This document shows positions 39,401-47,471 of a stretch of DNA of 64,000 nucleotides, piece after piece; the stretch's first letter is position 1; each line of letters starts with the position of its first letter. Position numbers and translations under genes: made by a program. The notes beneath the pieces were generated by a model. It worked only from the letters and a program-made list of their open reading frames with translations, was not told where the DNA came from and ran no database searches. The stretch is from the NCBI GenBank assembly GCA_022885665.1, contig JAGQDJ010000202.1, forward strand, positions 992,001 through 1,056,000, in the 5' to 3' direction. This stretch comes from Triops longicaudatus (taxonomy: Eukaryota; Arthropoda; Branchiopoda; Notostraca; Triopsidae).

Positions 39401-40305
39401 TACTCGGGAATTATTCAAAAGAAAACCAGCCATGAATAGAAAGTTAAGCACTATTTTCGTAATCAATCCGATTTTCCTTCTTCCTCGTTCGTTTTGTGAT
39501 TATTTGATGGGACAAACTTGTGACTTTGAGCAGGGAGTTTGGGGTTTGTTGGGGGTTGGGATGGATAACGACGAACGCAAAGAAAGATCAAAGGCAAAAG
39601 CGTGGCCGAAAGGGAATAGCAAAAAGTAGAAAACGCAAGGTTTGGGAGAAAGAGATGGAAGTCGTAAACTAATCGAGTAATATTGATCCATAAAACCTCA
39701 GAAACTTTTCTTCCCAGTCAATTCTTTGGCTTTTTCTATCATTACTATTCGTCCATCATGAAAGGCAATGTTTTTAAGACAACTTTCCGCCAGGAATGAA
39801 AGGTGGAAAGGTACAAACGAATCTTTCATCGGCAGAGCGGCATAAATTATGTCTTCGTAATGAAACTTTGTTTCAATTTATCCACGTTTTTCACACAAAA
39901 CTTTTCTAATGGGTTTAACACAAAAAAATGGAACACAGTGACACAATTTCTACATTTTCCTCCACTCTGCGTTACTCAGTTCTTTCTTTCCCGCCAAAAA
40001 TCAAGCACAAACTCCTACAAGAGGGTTTCCAAGTTCCTCTCGAACTCGCACTGCTTTATAATTCTCTTCGCTCCTAATTCTCTCTCTCATTCAGTTCAAA
40101 CTTGTACACACACCTCTGGAATGCTCATTTTCTTCCACGCAAAGCTCTTCTCATTCTTCCCTATCGTACCTGAAGAAACAGCACGAGCCAAAACGAAGAG
40201 AGACTTACCGGTAGGCGTGTCTGATGCGGTGACAGTCGTCGTCGTAAGTATCCATAAGCATCCTTGCAACCACCATCTCCAGTAACACATCTTATCCCAA
40301 GCCAT
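467..40305 (-). CDS. Secreted DUF7044-like domain protein with giant introns (N-terminal part only)
   Basis: Three minus-strand exons join in phase. Exon 1 (40305-40209) encodes 32 residues starting MAWDKMCYWRWWLQGC, a signal peptide probably cleaved near VTA/SDT, and ends at a GTAAGT donor. Exon 2 (15147-15006) has a TTTACAG acceptor and a GTAAGT donor and encodes SCQLPDSWRGTWFQSG through KGHCVESDGERF. Exon 3 (534-467) has a TTCTAG acceptor and a GTAAGT donor and encodes NCLRC and RHHNVLQYKE. Together they give 102 codons plus one base. The order Cys, WxGTWFQSG, KGxC, CxRC, NVLQYKE matches, from memory, the Pfam DUF7044 domain, which occurs with DUF7042/7043/7045 in extracellular proteins of invertebrates; the function is unknown. 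Cysteines 35, 67, 84 and 87 probably form disulfides. Introns of 25,061 and 14,471 nt separate the exons; the remaining exons lie left of the window. The exon structure is firm. The family name is recall and should be checked by a profile search. Confidence 0.85.
5022..5043 (+). repeat. Poly-T run (22 nt)
   Basis: Uninterrupted T run at the end of a pyrimidine-rich block. On the sense strand of the DUF7044-like gene it is poly-A and could be an old retroposon tail, though no body is recognisable. Confidence 0.8.
7807..8632 (+). promoter_or_regulatory. Same-strand cluster of five RGGCGTGGY boxes
   Basis: GGGCGTGGC at 7807, GGGCGTGGT at 8182, GGGCGTGGC at 8323, and AGGCGTGGT at about 8519 and 8624 all read on the plus strand. 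The core matches the Sp/KLF class of CACCC/GC boxes. They sit in intron 2 of the DUF7044-like gene. Whether this is an enhancer or a degenerate repeat family cannot be decided from the sequence. Confidence 0.35.
10402..10430. repeat. Hairpin with TTGATAAG/CTTATCAA arms
   Basis: The left arm CACATTGATAAG and right arm CTTATCAATATGTG pair over 12 bp with a 2-nt bulge and an AAG loop. Confidence 0.55.
10437..10496 (+). repeat. TG-rich imperfect microsatellite
   Basis: Runs of GTGTGTATGTGCG type over about 60 bp, starting immediately right of the hairpin at 10402-10430. Confidence 0.6.
12677..12713. repeat. Hairpin, 14-bp arms with one bulge
   Basis: The left arm TAGCGTTCAAGCAT pairs with the right arm ATGCTTCGAACGCTA with one bulged base; the loop is ACTGAATC. 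It lies in intron 2 of the DUF7044-like gene. Confidence 0.6.
14230..14288. mobile_element. Possible pogo/Tigger-like foldback remnant
   Basis: Plus-strand CTCGTCTTACGCGCGG at 14230 faces its imperfect inverse at 14288, which reads CTCGTTATACGCGGATTTTT on the minus strand. The second string resembles the subterminal sequence of Tigger/pogo DNA transposons as I remember it. There is no transposase, and target duplications are not clear. Confidence 0.3.
16990..16996. promoter_or_regulatory. AP-1-type site TGACTCA
   Basis: Exact match to the bZIP AP-1 consensus, followed by a GC-rich CGCGGCCCC. A 7-mer alone is weak evidence; the nearby full CRE at 17287 makes it slightly more notable. Confidence 0.25.
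17287..17296. promoter_or_regulatory. Perfect palindromic CRE (GTGACGTCAC)
   Basis: The core TGACGTCA is the canonical CREB/ATF site. A perfect AP-1-type TGACTCA lies about 300 bp to the left, at 16990-16996. Both are in intron 1 of the DUF7044-like gene. Function is inferred from the motif only. Confidence 0.4.
17545..17690. mobile_element. Possible pogo-like MITE fragment
   Basis: Contains CACGTTATAAC on the left and CTGTCCCAGGAGG followed by the perfect palindrome TCGTTATAACGA (17668-17679) on the right. This resembles pogo-class termini, but the inverted repeats are degenerate and no coding capacity remains. Confidence 0.25.
19079..19097 (+). repeat. (CCTT)n microsatellite
   Basis: About four and a half perfect CCTT units in intron 1 of the DUF7044-like gene. 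Confidence 0.85.
24811..24826. promoter_or_regulatory. Inverted CRE half-sites ACGTCA-TCGG-TGACGT
   Basis: Perfect 6-bp arms around a 4-bp spacer. Each arm contains the CREB/ATF half-site TGACG/CGTCA. Located in intron 1 of the DUF7044-like gene. Confidence 0.3.
29208..29321 (+). repeat. Three-copy tandem repeat, unit about 36-40 bp
   Basis: Copies begin at 29208, 29248 and 29284. Each reads AGATTCTAWGTRAGACATTT, then GAAC and an A-rich tail of variable length. Differences between copies are few, so the expansion looks recent. Confidence 0.9.
30681..30720. repeat. 18-bp-arm hairpin with 4-nt loop
   Basis: The left arm AAATTATAACTGTGCAAT (30681-30698) and right arm ATTGCACAATTATAATTT (30703-30720) pair with one mismatch around an AGGC loop. 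It is the longest tight inverted repeat I found in the window. Confidence 0.8.
33494..33511. repeat. GC-rich palindrome CGTCACG-TCGC-CGTGACG
   Basis: Perfect 7-bp arms with a 4-bp spacer, continuing into a GC-rich GCGTTGGCGCG stretch within otherwise AT-rich intron sequence. Confidence 0.5.
36533..36567. repeat. Direct repeat GATATTGTGTA flanking palindrome ATCTCAA-ATC-TTGAGAT
   Basis: Two identical 11-mers at 36533 and 36557 bracket perfect 7-bp inverted arms at 36543-36559. This interlaced design could bind a dimeric factor. Confidence 0.6.
38618..38649 (+). repeat. 16-bp tandem duplication
   Basis: AGTAATATTTGAGAAG occurs twice with no spacer, in AT-rich intron sequence. Confidence 0.85.
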
Positions 40306-40751
40306 TATTTTTCTTTTTCGGAAACTTTTCTTTCTCTCTATTATCAATTATTTTTTTTTTTTTTTGGATTTATCTGGATCGTAAGGGAATTCCTCAACAC
40401 ACGTTTCTTTTCACTGTGGATTTTTTAAAAACTTTTTTTTTACAAGAACACAAATATAATTTTTATTTTTTTTCGGCACTTGTTCAAATAAATCCATAAC
40501 GCAAACAATGCATTTTTTATCAGTTACTTTTTCGGACTGGTTTCCTATTTTTTTCCCTTGGTTCTGCACTAATCTTTAGGGGAATATTCACACATTTCCA
40601 TTCTAAGAAACTTTGGTCATGAAAAACCGTCAGGGAGAAGGAATGATGAAAAAAACTTAATGGTTTTTGAGCCTCCAGAAGTTTTGCCTTTTTTTCGCCT
40701 AGAAAAGTGAGAGAAAATACATGTTATAAGACAGAGTGAATATATATAAAG

Positions 40752-40860
40752 CGAGAGAAAGAGAAAGAGAGAGAGAAACGGAGAGAAAGATACAACATAT
40801 GGATCAATACCATGCGGGTTGTAAGCACACACACACACGCATATACACACACACGTACAC
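40752..40860 (+). repeat. GA-rich then CA-rich microsatellites
   Basis: GAGA-type repeat at 40752-40790 and CACA-type repeat at 40826-40860, upstream of exon 1 of the DUF7044-like gene. GAGA tracts are common in animal promoters, so a role there is possible but unproven. Confidence 0.8.
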
Positions 40861-40881
40861 TTCAGTGTGGGTACGTATAGA

Positions 40882-40913
40882 TGTACACTGTACGCAGTAC
40901 GGTACAGTGCACA
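40882..40913. repeat. GTAC palindrome, 12-bp arms
   Basis: TGTACACTGTAC and GTACAGTGCACA pair with one mismatch around an 8-nt spacer. It contains the 11-mer AGTACGGTACA, repeated at 44635-44645. Confidence 0.7.
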
Positions 40914-41663
40914 ATATTCAAGGCTCTCCACGATTACTCTTGTGTTGTAACTGTTCGAAGTCGGTCTCATCACTGGCTCTTTGGAAGTTTAATAACGCAT
41001 TCCGATGCACTTCTCTGCATTATTGGGAAGTACCCGCTAATCTGTCTTTCCCTTTGTCGCTACACATTTTCGGTCCTACTTTTCTCCCCACACGCAAAAC
41101 GGTCATTTAGAAACCCTTTTGCGTCTTGTTTCCAGGAAAGGAAAACGCGAGTTTGGTACCAAATTATTTTTAATAAAGGAAAATGGAATGTTAAGAAACA
41201 CGTATCCTAGCAATTAATAAAATGACGCCGATATTCTTACCTCGGTGGATAATGGCATTAATATTCATAATCTCCCTTGCTGTGAATACCGTTTGAATTT
41301 TTTTTTTAATCATGTCACTTATTTCTTTCCATTTATCAGAAAGGCAAAAAAGCTATAAAGAGCTTTGTTATTTGAGTACATTGTAACTATTTCCAAGATT
41401 ATGGATAAAGGTACTTTTCCTTGCGCAGTTTGACAATGTACTAACAAGGAAACTAGCTATTCTTCTCAGTTGTCTACCACCTTGTTTTGACGATGATACT
41501 ATATCAATGAAAACAAACAAATGCATGACAGTTTCATCCACACGTGTTAAAAATGTCACTCGTTTGCAACAGGGTAACGTCTAGTTGCATCAATAGCCGC
41601 GTAAACATGCTCTCGGAGGCGAATAAACTTTAGGAGGACCTTAAAGCGTGGTTTCCAATGCGA

Positions 41664-41679
41664 GTGACGTGACCGTCAC
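41664..41679. repeat. Inverted repeat GTGACG-TGAC-CGTCAC
   Basis: Perfect 6-bp arms with a 4-bp spacer, again built from CRE half-sites but in the opposite arrangement to 24811. It lies about 1.4 kb upstream of exon 1 of the DUF7044-like gene. Confidence 0.4.
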
Positions 41680-44600
41680 AGGCAAGGTCTGGGCATACAC
41701 GGTACCATTACGAGGCCAGAGCTTTTGACAAGAAACCGGAGTGTGACAGCTGAGCTAAGCTCAAATTTGTGTACGACACAGCTACTTCTACCATTCAGAA
41801 AAGACGTTGGCAGGGCCACTTGTGCTTGTTAGTTTTTTCGACTATGGCGCTTTTTTTAAGAAAACTCATGTCAACTAATCGTATGGGAATTTACGGTTAC
41901 AATAGAAGGCAAAAATGATTGGTAGAAAACTAAAGACGGAAAATAATTTAAAATCGAAAAATAATAAAAATAATTACAAAAGATAGAGGTGAAAACGAGC
42001 TTATCCACGTCACGAACGCCCGCCACTTGCAATGGAAATCACTCTGGTGATGTGTCGTCATTGAACGTAATGTGACACAGTAAGATGGAAAATGGTAGTT
42101 GAGTTCAATTTGCACGCTGACTAGGTTAAGGGTTCACGACAAAAAGGCCGGCCATGCAAAAATACTCCTTCACCTCTATAACGAACAACGCTGTTGCCCA
42201 TTCTAGCTCACAATAAAAGGCAACCGAACTCACTAAACGAAGTCCCGAAGTAAAGAAAAACACGTGAAGCTTCCCAGAAACAACAAAAAGTCAGCACCAT
42301 TTCCTCCCAGCTTCCAAACGTGAATGGTGAGAAATGAAATGCTCAATAGTGTAACAAATAAATTTGAAAAATTAGATGAATCCATAACAGTTAATAAAAA
42401 ATGGGGTGGATCGATAACAAAAATAAAAACTGAAATAATTAAAATAAGTCAATAGTAATCAAACTAATATTAAAATGTAACAAATACTATAGAAAAAATT
42501 CCCGGAAACAGGAACGTCTACCAAGGTTATCATAGTGAAACATCCGGAACGGTACACGTAGTTAATAAAGCAGTTGATACATTCGTGGGCAACTTTGCCT
42601 GAGGCACAGAAATCAGAGCATATCCTTCGTATTTCTACGAATTCAGCCTCACATTAGCTACAGAATAATTCAACATCAAATCAAGGTTTGCCTGAAACGT
42701 ACAAAATCAACCAAAATTTCAATAAACATACCTTCCTTCCCAATTCGTACACACGTCTCATCTAACTCCATTATCAAATCATGAACATGTCACTCGCTTG
42801 TCATTTCACCCTCCACCTTTTAACCGTCCTGTTTTTTGCCCTTCCTTATACCTCATTTTCTAAATAGAAAAAAGGAGGGAAATTTTCACGAGCACATGAG
42901 ACACATGTCAAAGCATTGAATGATATCGCCAAGGGAGTGAAGGGTGGCAAAATTGGTGACGGCTTGAGGGTAAAGGGGAAAAAAGACTTTTCCTCTCTTT
43001 TATCTGTTTTCATAAACTCCTCTATAGGTCAAATCATCCCTCAGACCCTCCTTTCTGCCCCACGCCCCCTCAACTCAAAAAAAAATGGCCAAAAAAAAAA
43101 GAAGGGACCCTTCACTACATCTCATTATTTATATCGAACTTCTCCTAAGGAGGGTTAAACACGGTTGCTGTTCTTCTACCCTCTCCTTCTCCCCGAACTC
43201 GTTTGCATTTGCATTTTATGTTGGCTATAAAAAAAAGTCGCCCAGTTTTCCCCTCCTAAGTTTGCGGAACCTTTACCCTTTATCCTTTTTTTCTCAGATT
43301 CAAGAAAACTTGAGGGAAAAAATTCCAGTTTTTAACCCAGGCAATGACGGCCAAGCCAAACAGGGTACACAAAAAAAGGGTGATGCTTTTTCGCTTGACC
43401 CTATCGTTTGGTCTGTGGACTTTTCCCCTCATCTCTTTTCCTTTTTGTGTGTGTGCGTCTTCTTGTTGGGTGTTTTTAGATCAAAGGTCATCATCGAAGG
43501 AGTCATCAAACCATTTCCATTTCAATCCTTTCGCGTCATCCGAAAGGCCGTAAAGTGTTTTCTTTTTTTTTTTTCTTGAACACTCGTTTTTCATGGATTG
43601 ATCTCGCGGGAAGGGTAGTTAACCCTTTGCAAAACAGCTCATAAATAAATCAATGCAGCTTTAATTTCCGGTTGAACGTTTCTGGTCCGTTACTGCACAT
43701 GCCTTTCAGAAATAGATGAGATGAGCGAAACAGTTAAGTTTTTGAAGGGAAAGAGGTAAGGATATACTAACATTACTACACTTTAATTCCAATGCTGCAA
43801 TAATGCATGTCGCTTCTATGATAAATAATCAATGAATTATGCTGCGTGTTTCATTTGAGGGTGTTGTTCGAAACAAAGGCTGAACAAAGTGCTCAATAAT
43901 GCCAAGTTGCGTGTATCGATTATTAGAATCAATTAAACTGGACTGAAATTTACCAATGCATGGATAAATGAGATTTGGCCAAAGTTTCTATCAAAAACCA
44001 AACTTTCTCGGCATTAATCATTTTCATAATAACTACAACGTTATCTAAGATTTTTATACTAGACAACACTACCAATTACTGAAAATAGGATTCTCTAGAA
44101 TTACGAAAATCTTTAACATGAAAAAATAGATACAAATTACAGAATTTAATAAAAATAAGGGGGTTTAATTTTAATGAAAAAAAATATTTAGTACTCCTAA
44201 ACACTCTTGAATATAGCGATTTTCCTTATAAATCTTACACTTTAGATAGATTGCGAAATTGAATTTTCAAGTGGAAAAAGCGTTCAAGAATTGAGAATTG
44301 CGATACAAATTTATCGTGAGGACTGTACAATGTCACATTGTCTAATAAAAGCACTTCCTCTTAAGCTGCCATCACATTTATGGGCCACAAAATTTTCCAG
44401 AGCTCCCTATTCATAAATATGGCAGGTTTGAAGACCTCCAATGTTCAGACAACGCGATTTATTCCACCAATTACGAGTGTAGAGCTTTCTAATAACCAAG
44501 TAACACTTGGAAAAGCGTGTTATGCCCACTGATGTGTTATTAAGATATCAAACGCATTTAGTACGTCTGCAGTTTTTATGGCATGTTCATAATGTCCAAA

Positions 44601-47126
44601 GTCGCTTTCGAAGTTACACTTTACGTTCCACTGAAGTACGGTACACCAAACGTGTACTTGACGGTATCATGTTATAGTGCAGTTCAGCTAAAATACCTGG
44701 GTTTGAAACAATAGTTTTCTGACTTTCAAAACACAGGCAATTTTTTCATCCAATTAAGTTCTTTTCTTAAAAAAAATAAAAAAATAAAAAAAACACTACT
44801 GATAGTTCGACCTCATTTTTTAAATTACGATACAAATACTAACATGACTACGAAATTGCACTGAGAAATAGTTTCACAAAACTTCATTACTGTAGTAAAA
44901 CTGAAAAATAATTAATTAAACGTTGATGAAAATGGTTTCACGTTGGTCTATTTCTGTTGACAAACTTAGACAGAGGAACAGCTTCATATAATTAAAAGCC
45001 AGCCTTTGTAACCCAATCAGTCCTATAAATAATTACTCGTTCATTAGGCTATATTTGTTCCTATTTTAGACAAGTTCGAAACTTGATGTACAGCCTCCTT
45101 CAAAAGAATTGTTGCATTTTTTTTGTATGTTTTCCGCCTTCTCCCTCAGTCTCCGTCTCCAAAGTAAGAGACAGAAAAATAATAAAAAAAAAATTCTACC
45201 CCAAAATCCAACTCGAAAACTTTTAATGAAGCACTGCCATAGGAGCGAAATGGCAACAAAAACGCAAACTAACAAAAGTTGGATAATTGGGCAGGGGGAA
45301 AATCTTGTTTGAGAACGAGAAGGAAAACGACAAAAGGGAAACTCGAACTTTTAAGGGGTAAGCCAGAGAGGGAACGGGAGAGGGGGATGCGAGTACAAGC
45401 TACACAACATTTAAAAATTAAAGAAAGACTAGTTTTCTATCTTTGGATGATGGGGGAATAAAGTACCAGGAAATACCGCAAATAAATTAATGTTGCCCCA
45501 TGAGATGGAAAAAACGATATTTAATGACATTTGCTACATCCCCGCCCCCCACCCTTTACAACACTTTTTCTTTTGTGGCTTTTACCGACTTTTACCTTCA
45601 ACTCAACCATTCGTGCTAACTTCTACGGGTGAATTTACTTAGTTGCATTGGGAACCGTAAATTTAACTCCTGCAACTCCGTCGATTTCATTGTCTAACTT
45701 TAAATCCCCAAACTCGATAACGTTAAAAAAAGTAGCTAATTTCGTTTTTCTTTCACGTCCTTTACTAAATATATCATAATGATAGCTTTCGTTTTCGTAT
45801 CGGTAAGTTACTTTTATACGTTTTCGGCGAATTTGAGCATTATATTCCATGGCGCTTACTCCAATAATATAACACAAAACATCAGAAATGTAACACAAAA
45901 ATGGAAATAGCGAATGACAAAATTAGAAACACAATTCCAATGTTTCTAAACTTTCAGTTTATAAAAATTTCACAAGGCGATTTACATATTTTCCAAGAGT
46001 ACAGTCCTTAATTTGCGCCTCCTTTCCGCGTTTTAAAATTCCGAAGTTTCCAAATAAAGCTTATCCTGGCATGCCAAGCCCGAAATCTGCTTCGTATTTT
46101 TGCTAGCAAAGGCTGCAAATTTGGGAAGGGATTATTACTGGAGGCTTTCAAAATTGAAGGGGCGCGAAGATTTTGGTTGTAGAGGCAGGAAAACGAAAAC
46201 CAGCCTTGAGAAAAGGACGACGATAAGAAAAAAGCGGCGACATAAGCACACGGAATGTTTCTCCGACGTGGATGATTTTACTCCATTATAGTTCGAATTT
46301 TACTCCACTATTAGCCTAAGTTCAAAAGCAACGGAATTTTTGTTCCCCGAGATGGAATTTTCTTAAGGTACATAATCAGAATATTTTGACCATAAAACTT
46401 GAATTAATCAACGTATGAAAACTTTTACTTTCAGCCTTCACTAAATTTAGAAATAGCTTAAATAAAATTGTATAAGTCTACGGTTCTGACAGTTATACAT
46501 AATGTTGGACGGCGAAAAATTTTGCAATATAAAAATATTTGTAAAAAAATTGCTTTACAGTTCCATTAATCTTTTAAACTTTTATTGAGTCAGGTATTAT
46601 AATATTTAAGGTTTTGTAATTTTTTGTAGTCTTCTTTGCTCTCCTCTTTGGCAGATTCGACTACGAGCTCAAAAAAAGAACTCACAGAAGTTAATCAAAC
46701 GCTGCTAAGCTTATTAGTCTTTGCCTGCGTCAAAATAGTACGCAAATTCATTAACACGTTGCAACGGGGGAAATGAGCGACATAAAGAAAGCCGCATTTT
46801 CGAGCCCAAACAAAAAAGGAATCGCTCGAAAAACACAAAGGGCGGTCAACGTCAAAGAAACAGAAGAACGACGTCAATTTTTTTCTTTTTCCCTCTTCAA
46901 CTTTTCTTTCTTGAGCCACTTTTTGAAAACCCCTTTAGCAGCCTTAGTTATATGTTCGAACTAAAAAAAAACCTGAATATTTCTCTTTTGGTTCCATCTT
47001 TTAAAAAAGTACAACGCAGAAAAATCAATGGCTCAACTGTTCTCGCTTTTGGTCGCTGAATTTATCTTCCCTTGTGTTTTCGCACTTTATACCCGTGTCT
47101 ATCCTGCCTCATAACATTGGGTGATA

Positions 47127-47131
<5 letters not shown>

Positions 47132-47157
<26 letters not shown>
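47132..47157 (+). repeat. Poly-A run (26 nt)
   Basis: Uninterrupted A run. A retroposon tail is possible, but I see no recognisable body or flanking duplication. Confidence 0.85.
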
Positions 47158-47446
47158 CAGTGACGAGGACAAGTAGGACTAACGTGATTAAAATGATTTG
47201 TTACTTTACAATGCACTGATTAAATTATAAAAAAAAGAAGTTGGCACTTGAACATGTTAACCAGTTTCGAGTCTTTCGTCATTGGGGTGGAGTACGAAAT
47301 TATGCATATATTTGGCACGTTTAGCAGGGTCCCACAACATAACCTCACACGTACCGGTACTGTCCATAAAACGTGAGACTGCAAACATGTTAAACAGCGT
47401 CGCTTCAGTCCCCGGACTTTACGGACAGATTTCTACACATACTCAA

Positions 47447-47471
47447 CCACACACGCACACACACACACACC
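47447..47471 (+). repeat. CA microsatellite
   Basis: Short CA repeat with one CG interruption. Confidence 0.8.

Larger units (their letters stand above)
15148..40208 (-). other. Intron 1 of the DUF7044-like gene (25.1 kb)
   Basis: A very long first intron with no coding exon I can assign. Visible content: AP-1-like and CRE palindromic sites near 17 kb, a pogo-like palindrome at 17668-17679, a CCTT microsatellite at 19079-19097, AT-rich low complexity at 21960-22030, an inverted CRE pair at 24811-24826, a three-copy tandem repeat at 29208-29321, an 18-bp hairpin at 30681-30720, GC-rich palindromes at 33361-33511, a dyad at 36533-36567, a GGCGTGG box at 37455, and a 16-bp tandem duplication at 38618-38649. 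C/T-rich, G-poor blocks lie near 17.8-18.6, 22.3-22.9, 25.4-26.0, 33.0-33.8 and 35.6-36.4 kb. One exon-like plus-strand segment is at 37819-37980. Confidence 0.7.
40306..40950 (-). promoter_or_regulatory. Probable promoter and 5' leader of the DUF7044-like gene
   Basis: This lies directly upstream of the signal-peptide exon. It contains a T run (40351-40365), a TATATATAAAG stretch near 40741, a GA-rich microsatellite (40752-40790), a CA-rich microsatellite (40826-40860) and a 12-bp-arm palindrome (40882-40913). No good acceptor lies just before the ATG, so exon 1 is probably also the transcription-start exon. The role is inferred from position only. Confidence 0.4.

Noticed and set aside
39803..40285. 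160-codon plus-strand open frame
   Set aside because: Its 3' part is the reverse strand of the signal-peptide exon at 40305-40209; the remainder is low-complexity.
43085..43579. 164-codon plus-strand open frame
   Set aside because: Composition follows the C/T-rich and A-rich tracts, and it resembles no protein; parts are better explained as separate exon candidates.
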